From the NCBI RefSeq assembly GCF_018135625.1, contig NZ_CP073078.1, positions 4,806,501-4,870,500 of the forward strand: a stretch of DNA of 64,000 nt. Reading direction: 5' to 3'. Source of the DNA: Phenylobacterium montanum. GTDB taxonomy: Bacteria > Pseudomonadota > Alphaproteobacteria > Caulobacterales > Caulobacteraceae. Shown piece by piece: positions 33,417-42,819 of the stretch; within the stretch, counting starts at the first letter, position 1; each line of letters opens with the position of its first letter. The notes beneath the pieces were generated by a model, which was not told the DNA's origin, made no database searches, and saw only the letters and a list, made by a program, of their open reading frames with translations. Made by a program: the position numbers and the translations under genes.

Positions 33417-34520
33417 ATGAGTGTTGGCCCGATCACCCCGCCCGGCGGCGGGCCGGGGGGCGGAGGCGTCCCAATCGCTACGCCCACGCCCCAGGGCGGC
33501 GCCGGGTCCGGCCCGCCGGCCGGCGGGCCGGCGTCGGCGCAGGGGGCGCCCGGCGCCTTGCAGGCCGCTCTGTCACAGATCATCGGCCAGGACCTCGCCG
33601 CCCAGGACAGCCTGGCCCCGCTGCTGGCCGACCTCGCCGCAGCCCTGCAGTCCGGCGACGTGCCGGCCCAGGCGCGGGCCACGGCCCAGCAGATCCTCAG
33701 CCTCCAGGCGCCCCTGGACGGCCAGGTGACACCCGACCGGCTGCGCGCCGCCGTCGCCCATTCGGGCCTGTTCCTCGAGGCCGGCCTGGCCTCCGCGGCC
33801 CAGGCGCCGAACGATCCCGCCGCCCAGCCCTTCCCGGCCGGGGACCTGAAGGCGCTTCTGCTGCGTCTGCCGCTGGAGCTCGCCGGCCAGAGCCAGGCCG
33901 CGGCGGAGCAGGCCACGCCCCAGGCGCTGGGCCTCGCCGACCCTGCCGCCCGCCGCGCCGGCGCGCGCCCGCCGCCGCCAGTCGCCGGCGGCTCCACAGC
34001 CGGCCAGCGCGCCGTCGCCCCCAGCCTGGATCCGGCCCTGGACGCCGGCAGCCTGCGCCTCGCCCTGGGTCACGAGGCCCATGCGGCGCTGGCGCGGCTG
34101 GAGCTGATGCAGCTGGCCTCGACATCGAAGCCCGGCGCCCCGCCCCGCTGGTCGTTCGAGCTGCCGGTCGCCGCCGTTCCCGGCCAAGCCCCGGGCATGG
34201 CCCAGTTCGAGATCAGCCGCGACGCGCCCCATGGCGGCGGCCCAACGGGTGACCCCGAGCCCGTCTGGCGCGCCCGATTCTCGCTCCATCTCGACGAGAC
34301 CGGCCCGGTCCACGCCGAGGTCGCCCTGCACGGGACCCGCACCCGCGTCACCCTGTGGGCCGAGCAGGAGGGCGCCCGCGCCAGCCTGGAGGCCGGCCGA
34401 GGCGACCTCACCGCCGCCCTGGCCGGGCCCGAGGGCGGCGACGCCGCCGTGCGGGTGGTCGCCGGCGCCCCGCCCAGGCCCGAGGCCCAGGCCGGCCAGC
34501 TGATCGACCGCACCTCATGA
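33417..34520 (+). CDS. FliK-like flagellar hook-length control protein
   Basis: A 367-residue protein. The first half is rich in G, P, A and Q (PGGGPGGGGVPIATPTPQ) with no fold apparent. The last ~110 residues (WRARFSLHLDETGPVHAEVALHGTRTRVTLWAEQEGARASLEA) match the C-terminal hook domain of FliK. FliK measures hook length and switches the export gate by contacting FlhB. The next gene encodes a free FlhB C-terminal domain and overlaps by four bases (ATGA). No other flagellar genes lie nearby. It may be an accessory FliK rather than the main one. Confidence 0.75.
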   Translation: MSVGPITPPGGGPGGGGVPIATPTPQGGAGSGPPAGGPASAQGAPGALQAALSQIIGQDLAAQDSLAPLLADLAAALQSGDVPAQARATAQQILSLQAPLDGQVTPDRLRAAVAHSGLFLEAGLASAAQAPNDPAAQPFPAGDLKALLLRLPLELAGQSQAAAEQATPQALGLADPAARRAGARPPPPVAGGSTAGQRAVAPSLDPALDAGSLRLALGHEAHAALARLELMQLASTSKPGAPPRWSFELPVAAVPGQAPGMAQFEISRDAPHGGGPTGDPEPVWRARFSLHLDETGPVHAEVALHGTRTRVTLWAEQEGARASLEAGRGDLTAALAGPEGGDAAVRVVAGAPPRPEAQAGQLIDRTS

Positions 34521-34792
34521 GCGACCCGCAAAAGCCTCCGCCCCTGGCCGTGGCCCTGGAATACGACAAGGGCCATGCGCCGCGCGTCACCGCCGTCGGC
34601 CGCGGCTGGCTGGGCCAGAAGATCATCGACGTGGCCAAGGAGCACGGCGTGCCCTTGCGCCAGGACCCCGCCCTGGCCGAGGCCCTCTCGACCATCGAGC
34701 TGGAGACCGAAATCCCGGAGGAGCTCTATCGTGCGGTGGCCGAGGTGATCGGCTTCGTCCTGAGCACCGCGAGGGCGCGAGGGGGCCCCTAG
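34517..34792 (+). CDS. Stand-alone FlhB C-terminal domain protein
   Basis: A 91-residue protein homologous to the cytoplasmic domain of FlhB: AVALEYDKGHAPRVTAVGRGWLGQKIIDVAKEHGVPLRQDPALAEALSTIELETEIPEELYRAVAEVIGFVL. The NPTH self-cleavage motif and the membrane part are missing. It begins directly at the strand that follows the cleavage site in FlhB. Similar solo proteins accompany FliK-like partners in Bacillus and elsewhere. Its start overlaps the FliK-like stop, so the two are made together. The 3' ends of this and the GFA gene overlap by four bases. Confidence 0.82.
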   Translation: MSDPQKPPPLAVALEYDKGHAPRVTAVGRGWLGQKIIDVAKEHGVPLRQDPALAEALSTIELETEIPEELYRAVAEVIGFVLSTARARGGP

Positions 34793-35190
34793 AACCAGAG
34801 ATCGCGGACGCAGCGCCCGTCGCGCGGCAGGTCGTCGAAACTGTCCAGCCCGTCGAAATGGTCGATGGGCAGGTCGGCCACTGCGTCCGGCGGCGCCAGG
34901 CGCAGGTTGACCGCGATGCGGCGGCGGCCGTCAGGCCCGACGCGCAGGCCGCGCCAGCAGATCACACAGCCGCAGGTGGGGCAGAAGCGGATCTCCAGCG
35001 CCGGGTCGGCCTTGCCCCGGCGGGCATAGGCGGTGGTCTGGCCATGGATGTGGATGCGCTCGCCTTCGTAGTCATAGGCCCAAAGGGCTCCATAGCGGCG
35101 GCAGAGCGTGCAGTTGCAGGCGGTGGCGGGGCCGGGATCGCCCTCGACCGTCCAGCGCGCGTCGCCGCAATGGCAGGACCCTTCGAGCAT
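34789..35190 (-). CDS. GFA / CENP-V family zinc protein
   Basis: A 133-residue protein with the GFA cysteine pattern: SCHCGDARWTVEG, CNCTLCRRYGALWAY and RFCPTCGCVICWRG. These cysteines bind zinc in the family. The name comes from glutathione-dependent formaldehyde-activating enzyme, though most members have unproven activities. It ends DDLPRDGRCVRDLWF. It stands alone. Confidence 0.88.
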   Translation of the reverse strand: MLEGSCHCGDARWTVEGDPGPATACNCTLCRRYGALWAYDYEGERIHIHGQTTAYARRGKADPALEIRFCPTCGCVICWRGLRVGPDGRRRIAVNLRLAPPDAVADLPIDHFDGLDSFDDLPRDGRCVRDLWF

Positions 35191-35340
35191 CAGGCCACCT
35201 CCTCGGAGTTGCAGGGCGGCAGGCTAACAGGTTTCGAACCCGAGGTCCGCTCGCGGAAAACTCATCGGGGTTGCGGTTTCGCACAAGGCGCGTGAAACTG
35301 AGATCGCAGATTTTGAATCCTGCCCCGGGGGAAATCGCCA

Positions 35341-35838
35341 ATGCCGACTGCCGCACCCTATGCTCGCGCCGCTGCGCTGATCCTGATCGCCGGACTGGGC
35401 GCCTGCTCCAAGACGCCCACGGTCGATGTGGCCAAGGAGGTCGCCGCGCTGCAGGCCGAGGACGCCGCCATCAACGCAGCCTACAAGGCGCGCGACGCGG
35501 TCAAGGCCACGGCCTACGACGCCGCCGACTATCTCAGCTACACCTCCGGCGCGCCGACGGTGAAGGGGCGCGACGCCGACCTCGCGGGGACCAAGGACTC
35601 GTTCACCGACCCGGGCTTCGGCTTCAGCTTCACCGCGGACCGCACCGAGGTCGCCAAGTCTGGCGACTTGGCCTACCAGGCCGGCAGCTATACGCAGACC
35701 CAAACCAATCCGGCGACCAAGAAGGTTGAGACTGTCACCGGCAACTGGGTCGCCGCTTGGCGGAAGGAGCCGGACGGCGCTTGGCGCATCGCCAGCGAGG
35801 CTGTGACCCAGGCCCCGGCGCCCGCCGCCAAGCCCTGA
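35341..35838 (+). CDS. DUF4440/SnoaL-like lipoprotein
   Basis: A 165-residue protein with a lipoprotein signal (LILIAGLGAC, lipobox LGAC). The mature part has the NTF2-like pattern of DUF4440 proteins: EDAAINAAYKARDAVKATAYDAADYLSYTSG, then VTGNWVAAWRKEPDGAWRIASE. The NTF2-like fold often binds small ligands or catalyses isomerisation, but nothing here fixes a function. It probably sits on the periplasmic face of a membrane. Confidence 0.82.
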   Translation: MPTAAPYARAAALILIAGLGACSKTPTVDVAKEVAALQAEDAAINAAYKARDAVKATAYDAADYLSYTSGAPTVKGRDADLAGTKDSFTDPGFGFSFTADRTEVAKSGDLAYQAGSYTQTQTNPATKKVETVTGNWVAAWRKEPDGAWRIASEAVTQAPAPAAKP

Positions 35839-35856
35839 GGGCAGCGCCAGAACCCG

Positions 35857-36993
35857 TCAGCCCCGCATCACCTTGCTCGACAACGGCGCGGTGAGGCGGA
35901 AGCGCACGCCCTCAGGCGCAAAGTCCAGCCGCGCCTCGCCGTCCACGTCGCGGGAAAAGCCGCGCTGGATCAGTTCCGTGCCGAAGCCGCGCCGTTCAGG
36001 CTCGGCCACCTGCGGCCCGCCGCTCTCGCGCCAATCGAAGGTCAGGACCTCGCCGCCGCCGACCTTGTCGATCGTCCAGGTCGCCGCGACGCGCCCGCAA
36101 GGCCGGCTGAGGGCGCCGTACTTGGCCGCGTTGGTGGCCAGCTCGTGGCAGGTCATCAGGAAGCTGACCGCCGCCTCGGGGCGCAGGCGCACGTCCGGCC
36201 CGGCGATGGCCAGGCTCTCGTCGCCCTCGGCCCGAAAGGGGGAAAGGGCCAGCACCACCAGCTCGCGCAGGTCCGCATCGGCCCAGCGCCTGAGCGCAAG
36301 GTGCTCATGCCCGCTGGCCAGGGACAGGATGCGCTCGCTGAAGGTGGCGGCGAAGGCCTCGGGCGTTTCGGCGTGGCGCAGGGTGCGGCGGCTGATGGCC
36401 ATGACCGCGGTCAGGGTGTTCTTGACCCGGTGATCCAGCTCCTTGATCAGATAGTCGCGCCGCTCGACCGCCTCCTCCAGCGAGCCGATCAGCTGCACGT
36501 TGGCGAGCGCCGTGGCGGTGGCGCGGGCCATGGCCGCCAGCCGGTCGATCTCCAACTGGCCGGGCGCGCCCAGCTTGGCCCAATAGGCGCCGATCGCCGC
36601 GATCGGGTCGTAGGAGCGGACCGGCGTCATGATCATGCTCTTGACGAAGGTCGGACGGTAGGCGTCGTGCGGCACGCGCGGGTCGGCATAGATGTCGGGG
36701 ATCACCGCGGTCTGGCGGTTCAGCATGGCCCAGCCGGAGACACAGGTCTGGATCGGGAACTTCTGGCCCTTCCACAGGGGCGCGATGGCCTCCTCGTCCA
36801 GGTACCAGCAGCGGTCCTCGTCGCGCAGCACGAAGGTCACCCCGTCGGCGCCGGAGATGCGCCGCGCGGCCTTGCGCACCACGTCTGCGACCTCCTCGAT
36901 GGTGCGCGCGCCGGCCAATTGCTCGATCGCGTCCACAAGATCGAACAGCGAGGTTTCTGAGGCGTCTTCCGTCGTGTGCGCCAGGGCTGTCAT
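35857..36993 (-). CDS. HWE/HisKA_2-family sensor histidine kinase with GAF domain
   Basis: A 378-residue soluble kinase. Residues ~15-180 form a GAF-like sensor (IEQLAGARTIEEVADVVRKAARRISGADGVTFVLRDEDRC). The phospho-acceptor histidine is in KELDHRVKNTLTAVMAISRR. The ATP-binding part has HELATNAAKYGALS and RGFGTELIQRGF, as in HWE/HisKA_2 kinases rather than classic ones. No membrane segment is seen. No response regulator lies beside it, so the partner is elsewhere. ATG 36993 is the likely start; 22 more codons are open upstream. Confidence 0.85.
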   Translation of the reverse strand: MTALAHTTEDASETSLFDLVDAIEQLAGARTIEEVADVVRKAARRISGADGVTFVLRDEDRCWYLDEEAIAPLWKGQKFPIQTCVSGWAMLNRQTAVIPDIYADPRVPHDAYRPTFVKSMIMTPVRSYDPIAAIGAYWAKLGAPGQLEIDRLAAMARATATALANVQLIGSLEEAVERRDYLIKELDHRVKNTLTAVMAISRRTLRHAETPEAFAATFSERILSLASGHEHLALRRWADADLRELVVLALSPFRAEGDESLAIAGPDVRLRPEAAVSFLMTCHELATNAAKYGALSRPCGRVAATWTIDKVGGGEVLTFDWRESGGPQVAEPERRGFGTELIQRGFSRDVDGEARLDFAPEGVRFRLTAPLSSKVMRG

Positions 36994-37109
36994 TGCTGAA
37001 AATTGCGCCCGAGAGTTGTCTTCGGCGACATGCAGACGCCGAATCAGCAACGCGGTCAATTCACCTTCGTTTCAGTGCGTCCAATCGCCCTTGGGCGCGG
37101 TCGCGGCGC

Positions 37110-38882
37110 CTACATCCGTTCTGCGGGTTCGATCCCGAGAAGCTCCAGAGCCAGCTCCAGCTGGCGCAGCACCACCCCGGCCAGGGCCAGGCGCGATCCA
37201 CGCACCGCCGGCTCGGCGGACAGGATCGGGCAGGCGGCGTAGAACTTGGAGAAGGCCTGGGCGAGCTTGTAGGCGTGCTCGGCCACCAGGTTGGGGGCCT
37301 TGCGGTCATAGGCCTCGCGCACGGCGCCGTTGAAGGCGTCCAAGAGCAGGGCCAGTTCGCGCTCTGCCGCCTCGCCGATGGCGATGGCGTTCCCGGCCGC
37401 GGCGCCGGTTTCCTCGGCCTTGCGCAGCACCGATTTGATGCGCACAGCCTGGTAGAGCAGGTAGGGGCCGGTCTTGCCCTCGAAGCTGGAGAAGCGGTCC
37501 AGGTCGAACACGTAGCTGGTGCCGCGGAAGTTCTGCAGGTCGGCGAACTTCAGCGCCGCCACCGCGACCTTGTGGGCGATGTCCTCGAACTCGTCCTGAG
37601 GCAACTCGGCGCCCAGGCCGGCCTCGTGCAGCCGCTCGCGCGCCTTGTCCTTGGTCATGGTGATGAGGTCGTGCAGCTTCAGGACGCCGCCTTCGCGCGT
37701 CTTGAATGGCTTGCCGTCGGGCCCGTTCATGGTGCCGAAGCCGATGTGCTCCAGCGCGCCCTCGGCGGCGTAGCCGGCCAGGTAGGCGGCGCGGAAAGCG
37801 ATCTCGAAATGGTCGGCCTGGCGCTGGTCCACGCAGTAGAGGGCGAGGTGCGGATCAAAGCTCTGCTTGCGGTCGAGGATGGTCGCCAGGTCGGTGGTGC
37901 CGTACATGGCCGAGCCTTCGGACGAAACCACCAGGAGCGGCGGCAGCTCGTGCTTGTCGCCCTCGCGGGCCACGCGGACGATCAGGGCGCCCTGATCGAC
38001 CTCGGTCAGGCCCTTGGCCTTGAGGTCCTCGACCATGCCTGCGATGAGATGGTCGACGTCGCTCTCGCCTTTCCACAGATCGAAATCCACGCCGAGCGCG
38101 TGGAATTCGCGCTGCAGCGCCGCCATGGAGACGTCGTGCATGTGCCGCCAGAGGGTCAGGTAGCCGGCCTTGCCGCCCTGCAGTTCGGACGTCGCCTTGC
38201 GGGCGCGATCGCGGAAGGCGGTGTCGGCCTTGGCCTGGGCGGCGGCGGCGGGATAGAGCCGGTCCAAGGTCTCCAGGTCGAGGCCCTTGAGCAGCGGGGC
38301 GGCGGCCTCCGGCGACAGGTCCTGCTCGGCGACCTCGCGCCAGTTCGGATCGGCGTCGGCGGCGGCGACGATCAGCAGCCCCATCTGGAAGCCCCAGTCG
38401 CCGAAGTGGGCGTCGCCCAGCACCGTATCGCCGCGGAAGCGATAGATCCGCTTGACCGATTCGCCGATGATCGAGGCGCGCAGGTGGCCGACGTGCATCG
38501 GCTTGGCCACGTTGGGGCCGCCATAGTCGACGATCACCCGCCGCGGCTCGGGGGCGGCTTCGGCGCCCAGGCGCGGGTCGGCGGCGATCCGGCCGGCGCG
38601 TTCGGCCAGGGCCGCATCGGCCAGCTTCAGGTTGATGAAGCCCGGGCCGGCGATTTCGACGCTGGCCAGCAAGGGCGAGCCGGCCAGGCCCTGGGCCACG
38701 GCGGCGGCGATCTCGCGCGGCGGCTTGCCCGCGCCCTTGGCGGCGGCCAGGGCGCCGTTGCACTGGAAGTCGGCCAGGTCGGGCCGGTCGGACCGGGTCA
38801 CGCGGCCGTGTTCGGCCGGCAGGCCGGCGCTGACGAAGGCCTTGGCGACAGCCTCGGTCAGGGCGGCGGTCAGGTCGGTCAT
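37110..38882 (-). CDS. argS: Arginyl-tRNA synthetase
   Basis: A 590-residue class I synthetase. The HIGH-type motif is [11 protein letters not shown] in [14 protein letters not shown]. The DALR anticodon-binding domain is at the C-terminus, which ends in the nearly invariant ER/PAERM form. It charges tRNA-Arg. A secreted-protein gene starts upstream, separated by 19 bases; they may share a transcript. Confidence 0.95.
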   Translation of the reverse strand: MTDLTAALTEAVAKAFVSAGLPAEHGRVTRSDRPDLADFQCNGALAAAKGAGKPPREIAAAVAQGLAGSPLLASVEIAGPGFINLKLADAALAERAGRIAADPRLGAEAAPEPRRVIVDYGGPNVAKPMHVGHLRASIIGESVKRIYRFRGDTVLGDAHFGDWGFQMGLLIVAAADADPNWREVAEQDLSPEAAAPLLKGLDLETLDRLYPAAAAQAKADTAFRDRARKATSELQGGKAGYLTLWRHMHDVSMAALQREFHALGVDFDLWKGESDVDHLIAGMVEDLKAKGLTEVDQGALIVRVAREGDKHELPPLLVVSSEGSAMYGTTDLATILDRKQSFDPHLALYCVDQRQADHFEIAFRAAYLAGYAAEGALEHIGFGTMNGPDGKPFKTREGGVLKLHDLITMTKDKARERLHEAGLGAELPQDEFEDIAHKVAVAALKFADLQNFRGTSYVFDLDRFSSFEGKTGPYLLYQAVRIKSVLRKAEETGAAAGNAIAIGEAAERELALLLDAFNGAVREAYDRKAPNLVAEHAYKLAQAFSKFYAACPILSAEPAVRGSRLALAGVVLRQLELALELLGIEPAERM

Positions 38883-38901
38883 GAGTCTTGCGGGGTTAAG
38901 C

Positions 38902-39600
38902 CTACGGGTTGGAAGCCGTCTGGGCCGGCGCGCCGGCGTTGACGCGGAAGCGTTTGCCCAGTCGGTTGAAGTCGGCCATTTCGGGCGTGACGTCGAAGCC
39001 GACCAGAACCTCGAAATTGCCGCCGCTGACCACGTTGGTCGCGCGCGGAATGGAGATGTCGTTGATGCGGTCGGTCATCAAGACCCGGTCCTCGCCCTGC
39101 GGGAAGGTCGCCTTGATGTCGAAATATTCCTTTGCCAGGACCGCCTGGTTCCGGTCGGTGACCGCGATCCAATAGCGATAGTCCTTGGTCGGCGAAGTCG
39201 CCTGCGGGCCGCGGCCGAAGGCGAACAGGACCTCCACCTCGATGTGGATCGGGTCCGTGCCCTTGTAGGTGCAGCCCGAGGCCAGCTTCTGGATCTCGCC
39301 GGTATAGCCGACCGAGCCCGAGGCCTCCTTGCCGTCCTTGAACTCGACATAGCGCCCGGCGTCATAAAGCACCTTCACGAACGGGCAGGGGCCGGCGTTC
39401 TTCGAACCGGGCAGATCGAGGGCGGTGGGACCGGCCCATTCCTCGTCCTTCTTCTTCTTGGCCGCGTCGTCTTCAGAGGTGTCCTTCTGGCCACGGCCGC
39501 CCGGGCCGCCGCCGCCGCCGATCTGGGCGAAGCTTGGGGCCGCCGGAACGGTCAGGGCCGCCGCGATCAGGGCGCAGGCGAGAATATGAAAACGGCGCAT
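38902..39600 (-). CDS. Secreted protein of unknown function
   Basis: A 232-residue protein with a Sec signal peptide ([20 protein letters not shown], cut after SFA). A glycine-rich then lysine/acid-rich linker follows, then a conserved-looking domain: [90 protein letters not shown]. The domain looks beta-rich and has a pair of cysteines (PCPF and SGCTYK). I do not recognise a named family. It precedes argS. Confidence 0.75.
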   Translation of the reverse strand: MRRFHILACALIAAALTVPAAPSFAQIGGGGGPGGRGQKDTSEDDAAKKKKDEEWAGPTALDLPGSKNAGPCPFVKVLYDAGRYVEFKDGKEASGSVGYTGEIQKLASGCTYKGTDPIHIEVEVLFAFGRGPQATSPTKDYRYWIAVTDRNQAVLAKEYFDIKATFPQGEDRVLMTDRINDISIPRATNVVSGGNFEVLVGFDVTPEMADFNRLGKRFRVNAGAPAQTASNP

Positions 39601-39739
39601 GTCTGAAAAACTCCCGCGCCCCCGCGCGACGAACGAAATCGATCTTGCCGGTGTGATACTGGTTTGCGGCCCGCCCCGCAACGCGGCTGCTTGACCGCAT
39701 GCTCTTGACCCGCGTGCGCGGCTCGCCGATCACCGCGCC

Positions 39740-40720
39740 ATGGCCGTCTATACCGACATCACCGACGCCGAGCTCGAGGCGTTCCTGTCCGAATTCGACC
39801 TTGGGGCGCCCCTGGTGTTCAAGGGCATCGCCGAGGGCATCCAGAACTCGAACTTCCTTTTGGAGACCGAGCGCGGGCGCTTCATCCTGACCATCTACGA
39901 GCGCGGGGTGGCGCACGAGGAACTGCCCTATTTCCTGAACCTCTTGCGCTGGCTGGCCGAGCACGGCTTTCCCTCGGCGACGCCGGTGGCCGACCGGCAC
40001 GGCCAGCTGCTTTCCAGCCTCCGGGGCAAGCCGGCGGCGATCGTGGGCTTTCTGCCGGGCCTTTCGGTGCGCCGGCCGACCGTCGAGCACTGCCGCGAGG
40101 CGGGGCGGGGGCTCGCCTGGCTGCACCAGGCCGGCGCCGGCTATCCGGGGCGGCGGGCCAACGACCTCGGCCAGGCCGCCTGGGCGCCGATGTTCGAGCC
40201 GCTGCAGGCTGCGGCCGAGGGCTTCAAGCCCGGCCTGGCGGCGACCATCAAGTCTGACCTGGAGGTGCTGGCCCGGGCGTGGCCCAAGGACCTGCCGTCG
40301 GGCGTGATCCACGCGGACCTGTTCCCCGACAACGTGTTCTTCCAGAACGGGGTGTTTGCGGCGGCGATCGACTTCTACTTCGCTTGCGACGACTTCCTGG
40401 CCTACGACCTCGCCATCTGCCTCAACGCCTGGTGCTTCGAGCCGGACGGTTCGCTGAACGTCACCGCCGCCCGGGCGATGGTGGCCGGCTACCAGTCGTT
40501 GCGCCCCCTGAGCGCGGCCGAGCGCGAGGCCCTGCCGGTCCTGGCCTGGGGCGCGGCCATGCGCTTCTTCCTGAGCCGCCTGTCGGACTGGGGGATGGCG
40601 GCCGCGGAGGGCGCCTTCGTGCGGCCCAAGAACCCGATGGAGTACGAGCGCAAGCTGGCGGTGCACCGGGCGGCGCAGGGCGGCGGCGGGCTGATGCTGT
40701 TCGGCGAGGCCGGCCAGTGA
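39740..40720 (+). CDS. thrB: Homoserine kinase (APH-fold type)
   Basis: A 326-residue kinase of the aminoglycoside-phosphotransferase fold used for ThrB in proteobacteria. It begins [20 protein letters not shown], has [22 protein letters not shown], and the catalytic [13 protein letters not shown] plus the metal-binding [18 protein letters not shown]. It makes O-phosphohomoserine for threonine synthesis. Its stop overlaps the rnhA start (GTGA), an arrangement common in alphaproteobacteria. Confidence 0.93.
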   Translation: MAVYTDITDAELEAFLSEFDLGAPLVFKGIAEGIQNSNFLLETERGRFILTIYERGVAHEELPYFLNLLRWLAEHGFPSATPVADRHGQLLSSLRGKPAAIVGFLPGLSVRRPTVEHCREAGRGLAWLHQAGAGYPGRRANDLGQAAWAPMFEPLQAAAEGFKPGLAATIKSDLEVLARAWPKDLPSGVIHADLFPDNVFFQNGVFAAAIDFYFACDDFLAYDLAICLNAWCFEPDGSLNVTAARAMVAGYQSLRPLSAAEREALPVLAWGAAMRFFLSRLSDWGMAAAEGAFVRPKNPMEYERKLAVHRAAQGGGGLMLFGEAGQ

Positions 40721-41163
40721 CGCCGCTGGTGGTGATCTATACCGACGGGGCCTGCCGCGGAAATCCCGGCCCCGGCGGGTGGGGCGCGATCCTGACCTTT
40801 GGCGACAAGGAAAAGGAGATCTGCGGCGGCGAACTGGCGACCACCAATAACCGCATGGAGTTGATGGCGGCGATCCAGGCGCTGGAGGCGCTGAAGCGCC
40901 CTTGCCGGGTCGAGCTGCACACCGACAGCCAGTACCTGCGCAACGGCATCACCGAGTGGATCTCGGGCTGGAAGGCGCGCGGCTGGAAGACGGCATCCAA
41001 GGATCCGGTAAAGAACGACGACCTTTGGAAGCGCCTCGACGCCGCCCGCCTGCATCACGAGGTGTCGTGGCGCTGGGTCAAGGGCCACGCCGGCCACCCG
41101 ATGAACGAGCGCGCCGACGGCCTCGCCCGCCAGGGGATGCTGGAGACGCTCGCGAAACGGTGA
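40717..41163 (+). CDS. rnhA: Ribonuclease HI
   Basis: A 148-residue RNase HI. D10, E48 and D70 fall at the same positions as in the E. coli enzyme ([32 protein letters not shown]), and the basic loop [20 protein letters not shown] and [17 protein letters not shown] follow. It removes RNA from RNA-DNA hybrids. The GTG start is fixed by the overlap with the thrB stop and by D10. Confidence 0.96.
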   Translation: MTPLVVIYTDGACRGNPGPGGWGAILTFGDKEKEICGGELATTNNRMELMAAIQALEALKRPCRVELHTDSQYLRNGITEWISGWKARGWKTASKDPVKNDDLWKRLDAARLHHEVSWRWVKGHAGHPMNERADGLARQGMLETLAKR

Positions 41164-41175
41164 GCGGGGGCCGTC

Positions 41176-41204
41176 TTGACTAGTTCAACGATAAACGATC
41201 TATT
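41176..41204 (+). promoter_or_regulatory. Promoter of the nitroreductase-MarR operon
   Basis: TTGACT (41176-41181) and TCTATT (41199-41204) are separated by exactly 17 bases. The -10 touches the operator palindrome that follows, so a bound repressor would prevent polymerase from binding. Confidence 0.65.
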
Positions 41205-41224
41205 TGGTTCAATATTGAACTAAA
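41203..41224. promoter_or_regulatory. Probable MarR operator
   Basis: The core GTTCAATATTGAAC (41207-41220) is a perfect 14-base palindrome, and symmetry extends to 22 bases with one mismatched pair. A further half-site, TAGTTCAA, is at 41181-41188 in the -35/-10 spacer. It lies between the promoter and the first gene. The MarR-family gene in the same operon is the likely binder, which implies autoregulation. Confidence 0.75.
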
Positions 41225-41235
41225 TGGAGCGGGCC

Positions 41236-42369
41236 ATGACCCCCGATCGTCGAGCGTTCGTGAGGCTGGTCGGCGGCGGCGCCGTTTTCGCCGCAGCGCC
41301 TTTGGGGGGCTGTGCGGCGGGGCCGGACCTCCGCGCGGCCTGGCATGACCCCGGCGCCGGCGAGACCGACCCGCGCCGCAGGGCCATCGCCTATGGCCTC
41401 CTGGCCCCCAATCCGCACAACATGCAGCCCTGGCTGGCCGACCTGCGCGAGCCAGGCGCCGTGACCCTCTATGCCGACCCCGAGCGGCTGCTGCCGGTCA
41501 CCGACCCGTTCGACCGCCAGATCACCATCGGCTGCGGCGCCTTCCTGGAGCTGATGCGCATGGCGGCGGCCGAGCAGGGGCTCGAGGCGACGATCACGCC
41601 GTTTCCCGACGGCGAGCCGCAGCCGCGCCTGGGGGGCAGGGCCATAGCCCGCGTGGCTTTCCGGCCCGGCGGCGCGCGCGACCCGCTGTTCGCCCACGCC
41701 CTCGATCGGCGCACCAGCCGCATCCCCTTCGAGAAGCGGCCGCTGGCGGCCGGCCTGGACCTCGAGATCCGCAAGGCCAGCCTTGGTGGCGTCACGGCGT
41801 CTTCGACCGTCGATCCGGCGCGCATCGCGACGCTGAAGGCGCTTGTCTATGCCGGCTCTGTCGTCGAGGCGCGTACCCCCGCCGCCCAGCATGAGAGCTG
41901 CGAGCGCACCTTCATCGGCGCGCGCGAGGTGGCGGCGCATCGCTACGGCATCGCCCTGGATGGGCCGATGATGGAGGCCCTGCACGCGGTGGGCCTGCTG
42001 ACCCAGGCCGCGCTGGAGCGCCCAGGCAGCTTCGCCTTCGACCAGTCGCTGGCCTTCCTGAAAAGCCTGGCCGACACCGCCCAGGGCTTCGTCTGGCTGA
42101 CCACGCCGGAAAACTCGCGCGCCGAGCAGTTGATGGCCGGCCGCAGCTATCTGCGCGTCAACACCCAAGCGGCGGCGCTCGGCGTGGCCATGCACCCCTG
42201 GAGCCAGACCCTGCAGGAATACCCGACCATGGCGGCGCTCTACGCCAAGGCCCATGGGATGCTGGCGCCTGAGGGCGGGCGACTGCAGATGCTGGTCAGG
42301 ATCGGCTATGCTCATCCCGTGCCGCCGGCGCCGCGCCGAGGCCTTGCCGCGCAAATACGGAACGCCTGA
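41236..42369 (+). CDS. Acg-type nitroreductase-family protein, exported
   Basis: A 377-residue protein of the Acg nitroreductase-like family. It has GLLAPNPHNMQPWLADLREPGAVTLYADPERLLPVTDPFDRQITIGCGAFLELM, FAHALDRRTSRIPF and AQGFVWLTTPENSRAEQLMAGR. The N-terminus TPDRRAFVRLVGGGAVFAAA ending LGGC looks like a Tat signal with a lipobox, so a flavin-bearing lipoprotein is possible. ATG 41236 follows GGAG; the ATG at 41224 lacks a ribosome-binding site. Acg relatives may sequester or use FMN; activity is not certain. It overlaps the MarR gene by one base. Confidence 0.83.
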   Translation: MTPDRRAFVRLVGGGAVFAAAPLGGCAAGPDLRAAWHDPGAGETDPRRRAIAYGLLAPNPHNMQPWLADLREPGAVTLYADPERLLPVTDPFDRQITIGCGAFLELMRMAAAEQGLEATITPFPDGEPQPRLGGRAIARVAFRPGGARDPLFAHALDRRTSRIPFEKRPLAAGLDLEIRKASLGGVTASSTVDPARIATLKALVYAGSVVEARTPAAQHESCERTFIGAREVAAHRYGIALDGPMMEALHAVGLLTQAALERPGSFAFDQSLAFLKSLADTAQGFVWLTTPENSRAEQLMAGRSYLRVNTQAAALGVAMHPWSQTLQEYPTMAALYAKAHGMLAPEGGRLQMLVRIGYAHPVPPAPRRGLAAQIRNA

Positions 42370-42815
42370 TGAGCCCTGCGCCGAAGGACCGGCCCGATGT
42401 CCAGGTGTTCACCGAGATCGGCATCATCGATCAGCTGGTCACCAGCCGTGTGGAGCGGAGCCTGCCGGCGGGGCTGAGCTATGCGCAGTTCGGGGTCCTG
42501 ACCCACTTTGCGCGCCGCGGCGGCCAGGAGAGCCCGGCCCAGCTGGCCAAGGCCTTCCAGGTGACCAAGGGCGCCATGACCAATACGCTGCAGCGGCTGG
42601 AGGCCCAGGGCTATGTCCTGGTCGAGCCCGACGCCGAGGACGGCCGCAAGAAACTGGTGTCGATCACGGCGTCGGGGCTGGCGGCGTACGACCGCGGCCT
42701 GATGGGCATGCGCCCGATGATGGACGCCCTGCGCGAGGCCTTCACCGAGGCGGAGTTCCTGGCCGCCCTGCCGTTCCTGACCGCGCTGAGGAAGTGGCTG
42801 GACGAGGCGCGGTAG
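42369..42815 (+). CDS. MarR-family transcriptional regulator
   Basis: A 148-residue winged-helix regulator. SYAQFGVLTHFARRGGQESPAQLAKAFQVTKGAMTNTLQRLEAQGYVLVEPDAEDGRKKLVSITASGLAAYD contains the recognition helix and the D-x-R-x3-wing. MarR proteins usually repress their own operon and respond to phenolic or oxidising compounds. The TGATG overlap with the nitroreductase gene and the palindrome at 41203-41224 fit this. It converges on the sigma factor gene with four bases between. Confidence 0.92.
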   Translation: MSPAPKDRPDVQVFTEIGIIDQLVTSRVERSLPAGLSYAQFGVLTHFARRGGQESPAQLAKAFQVTKGAMTNTLQRLEAQGYVLVEPDAEDGRKKLVSITASGLAAYDRGLMGMRPMMDALREAFTEAEFLAALPFLTALRKWLDEAR

Positions 42816-42819
42816 GAAC

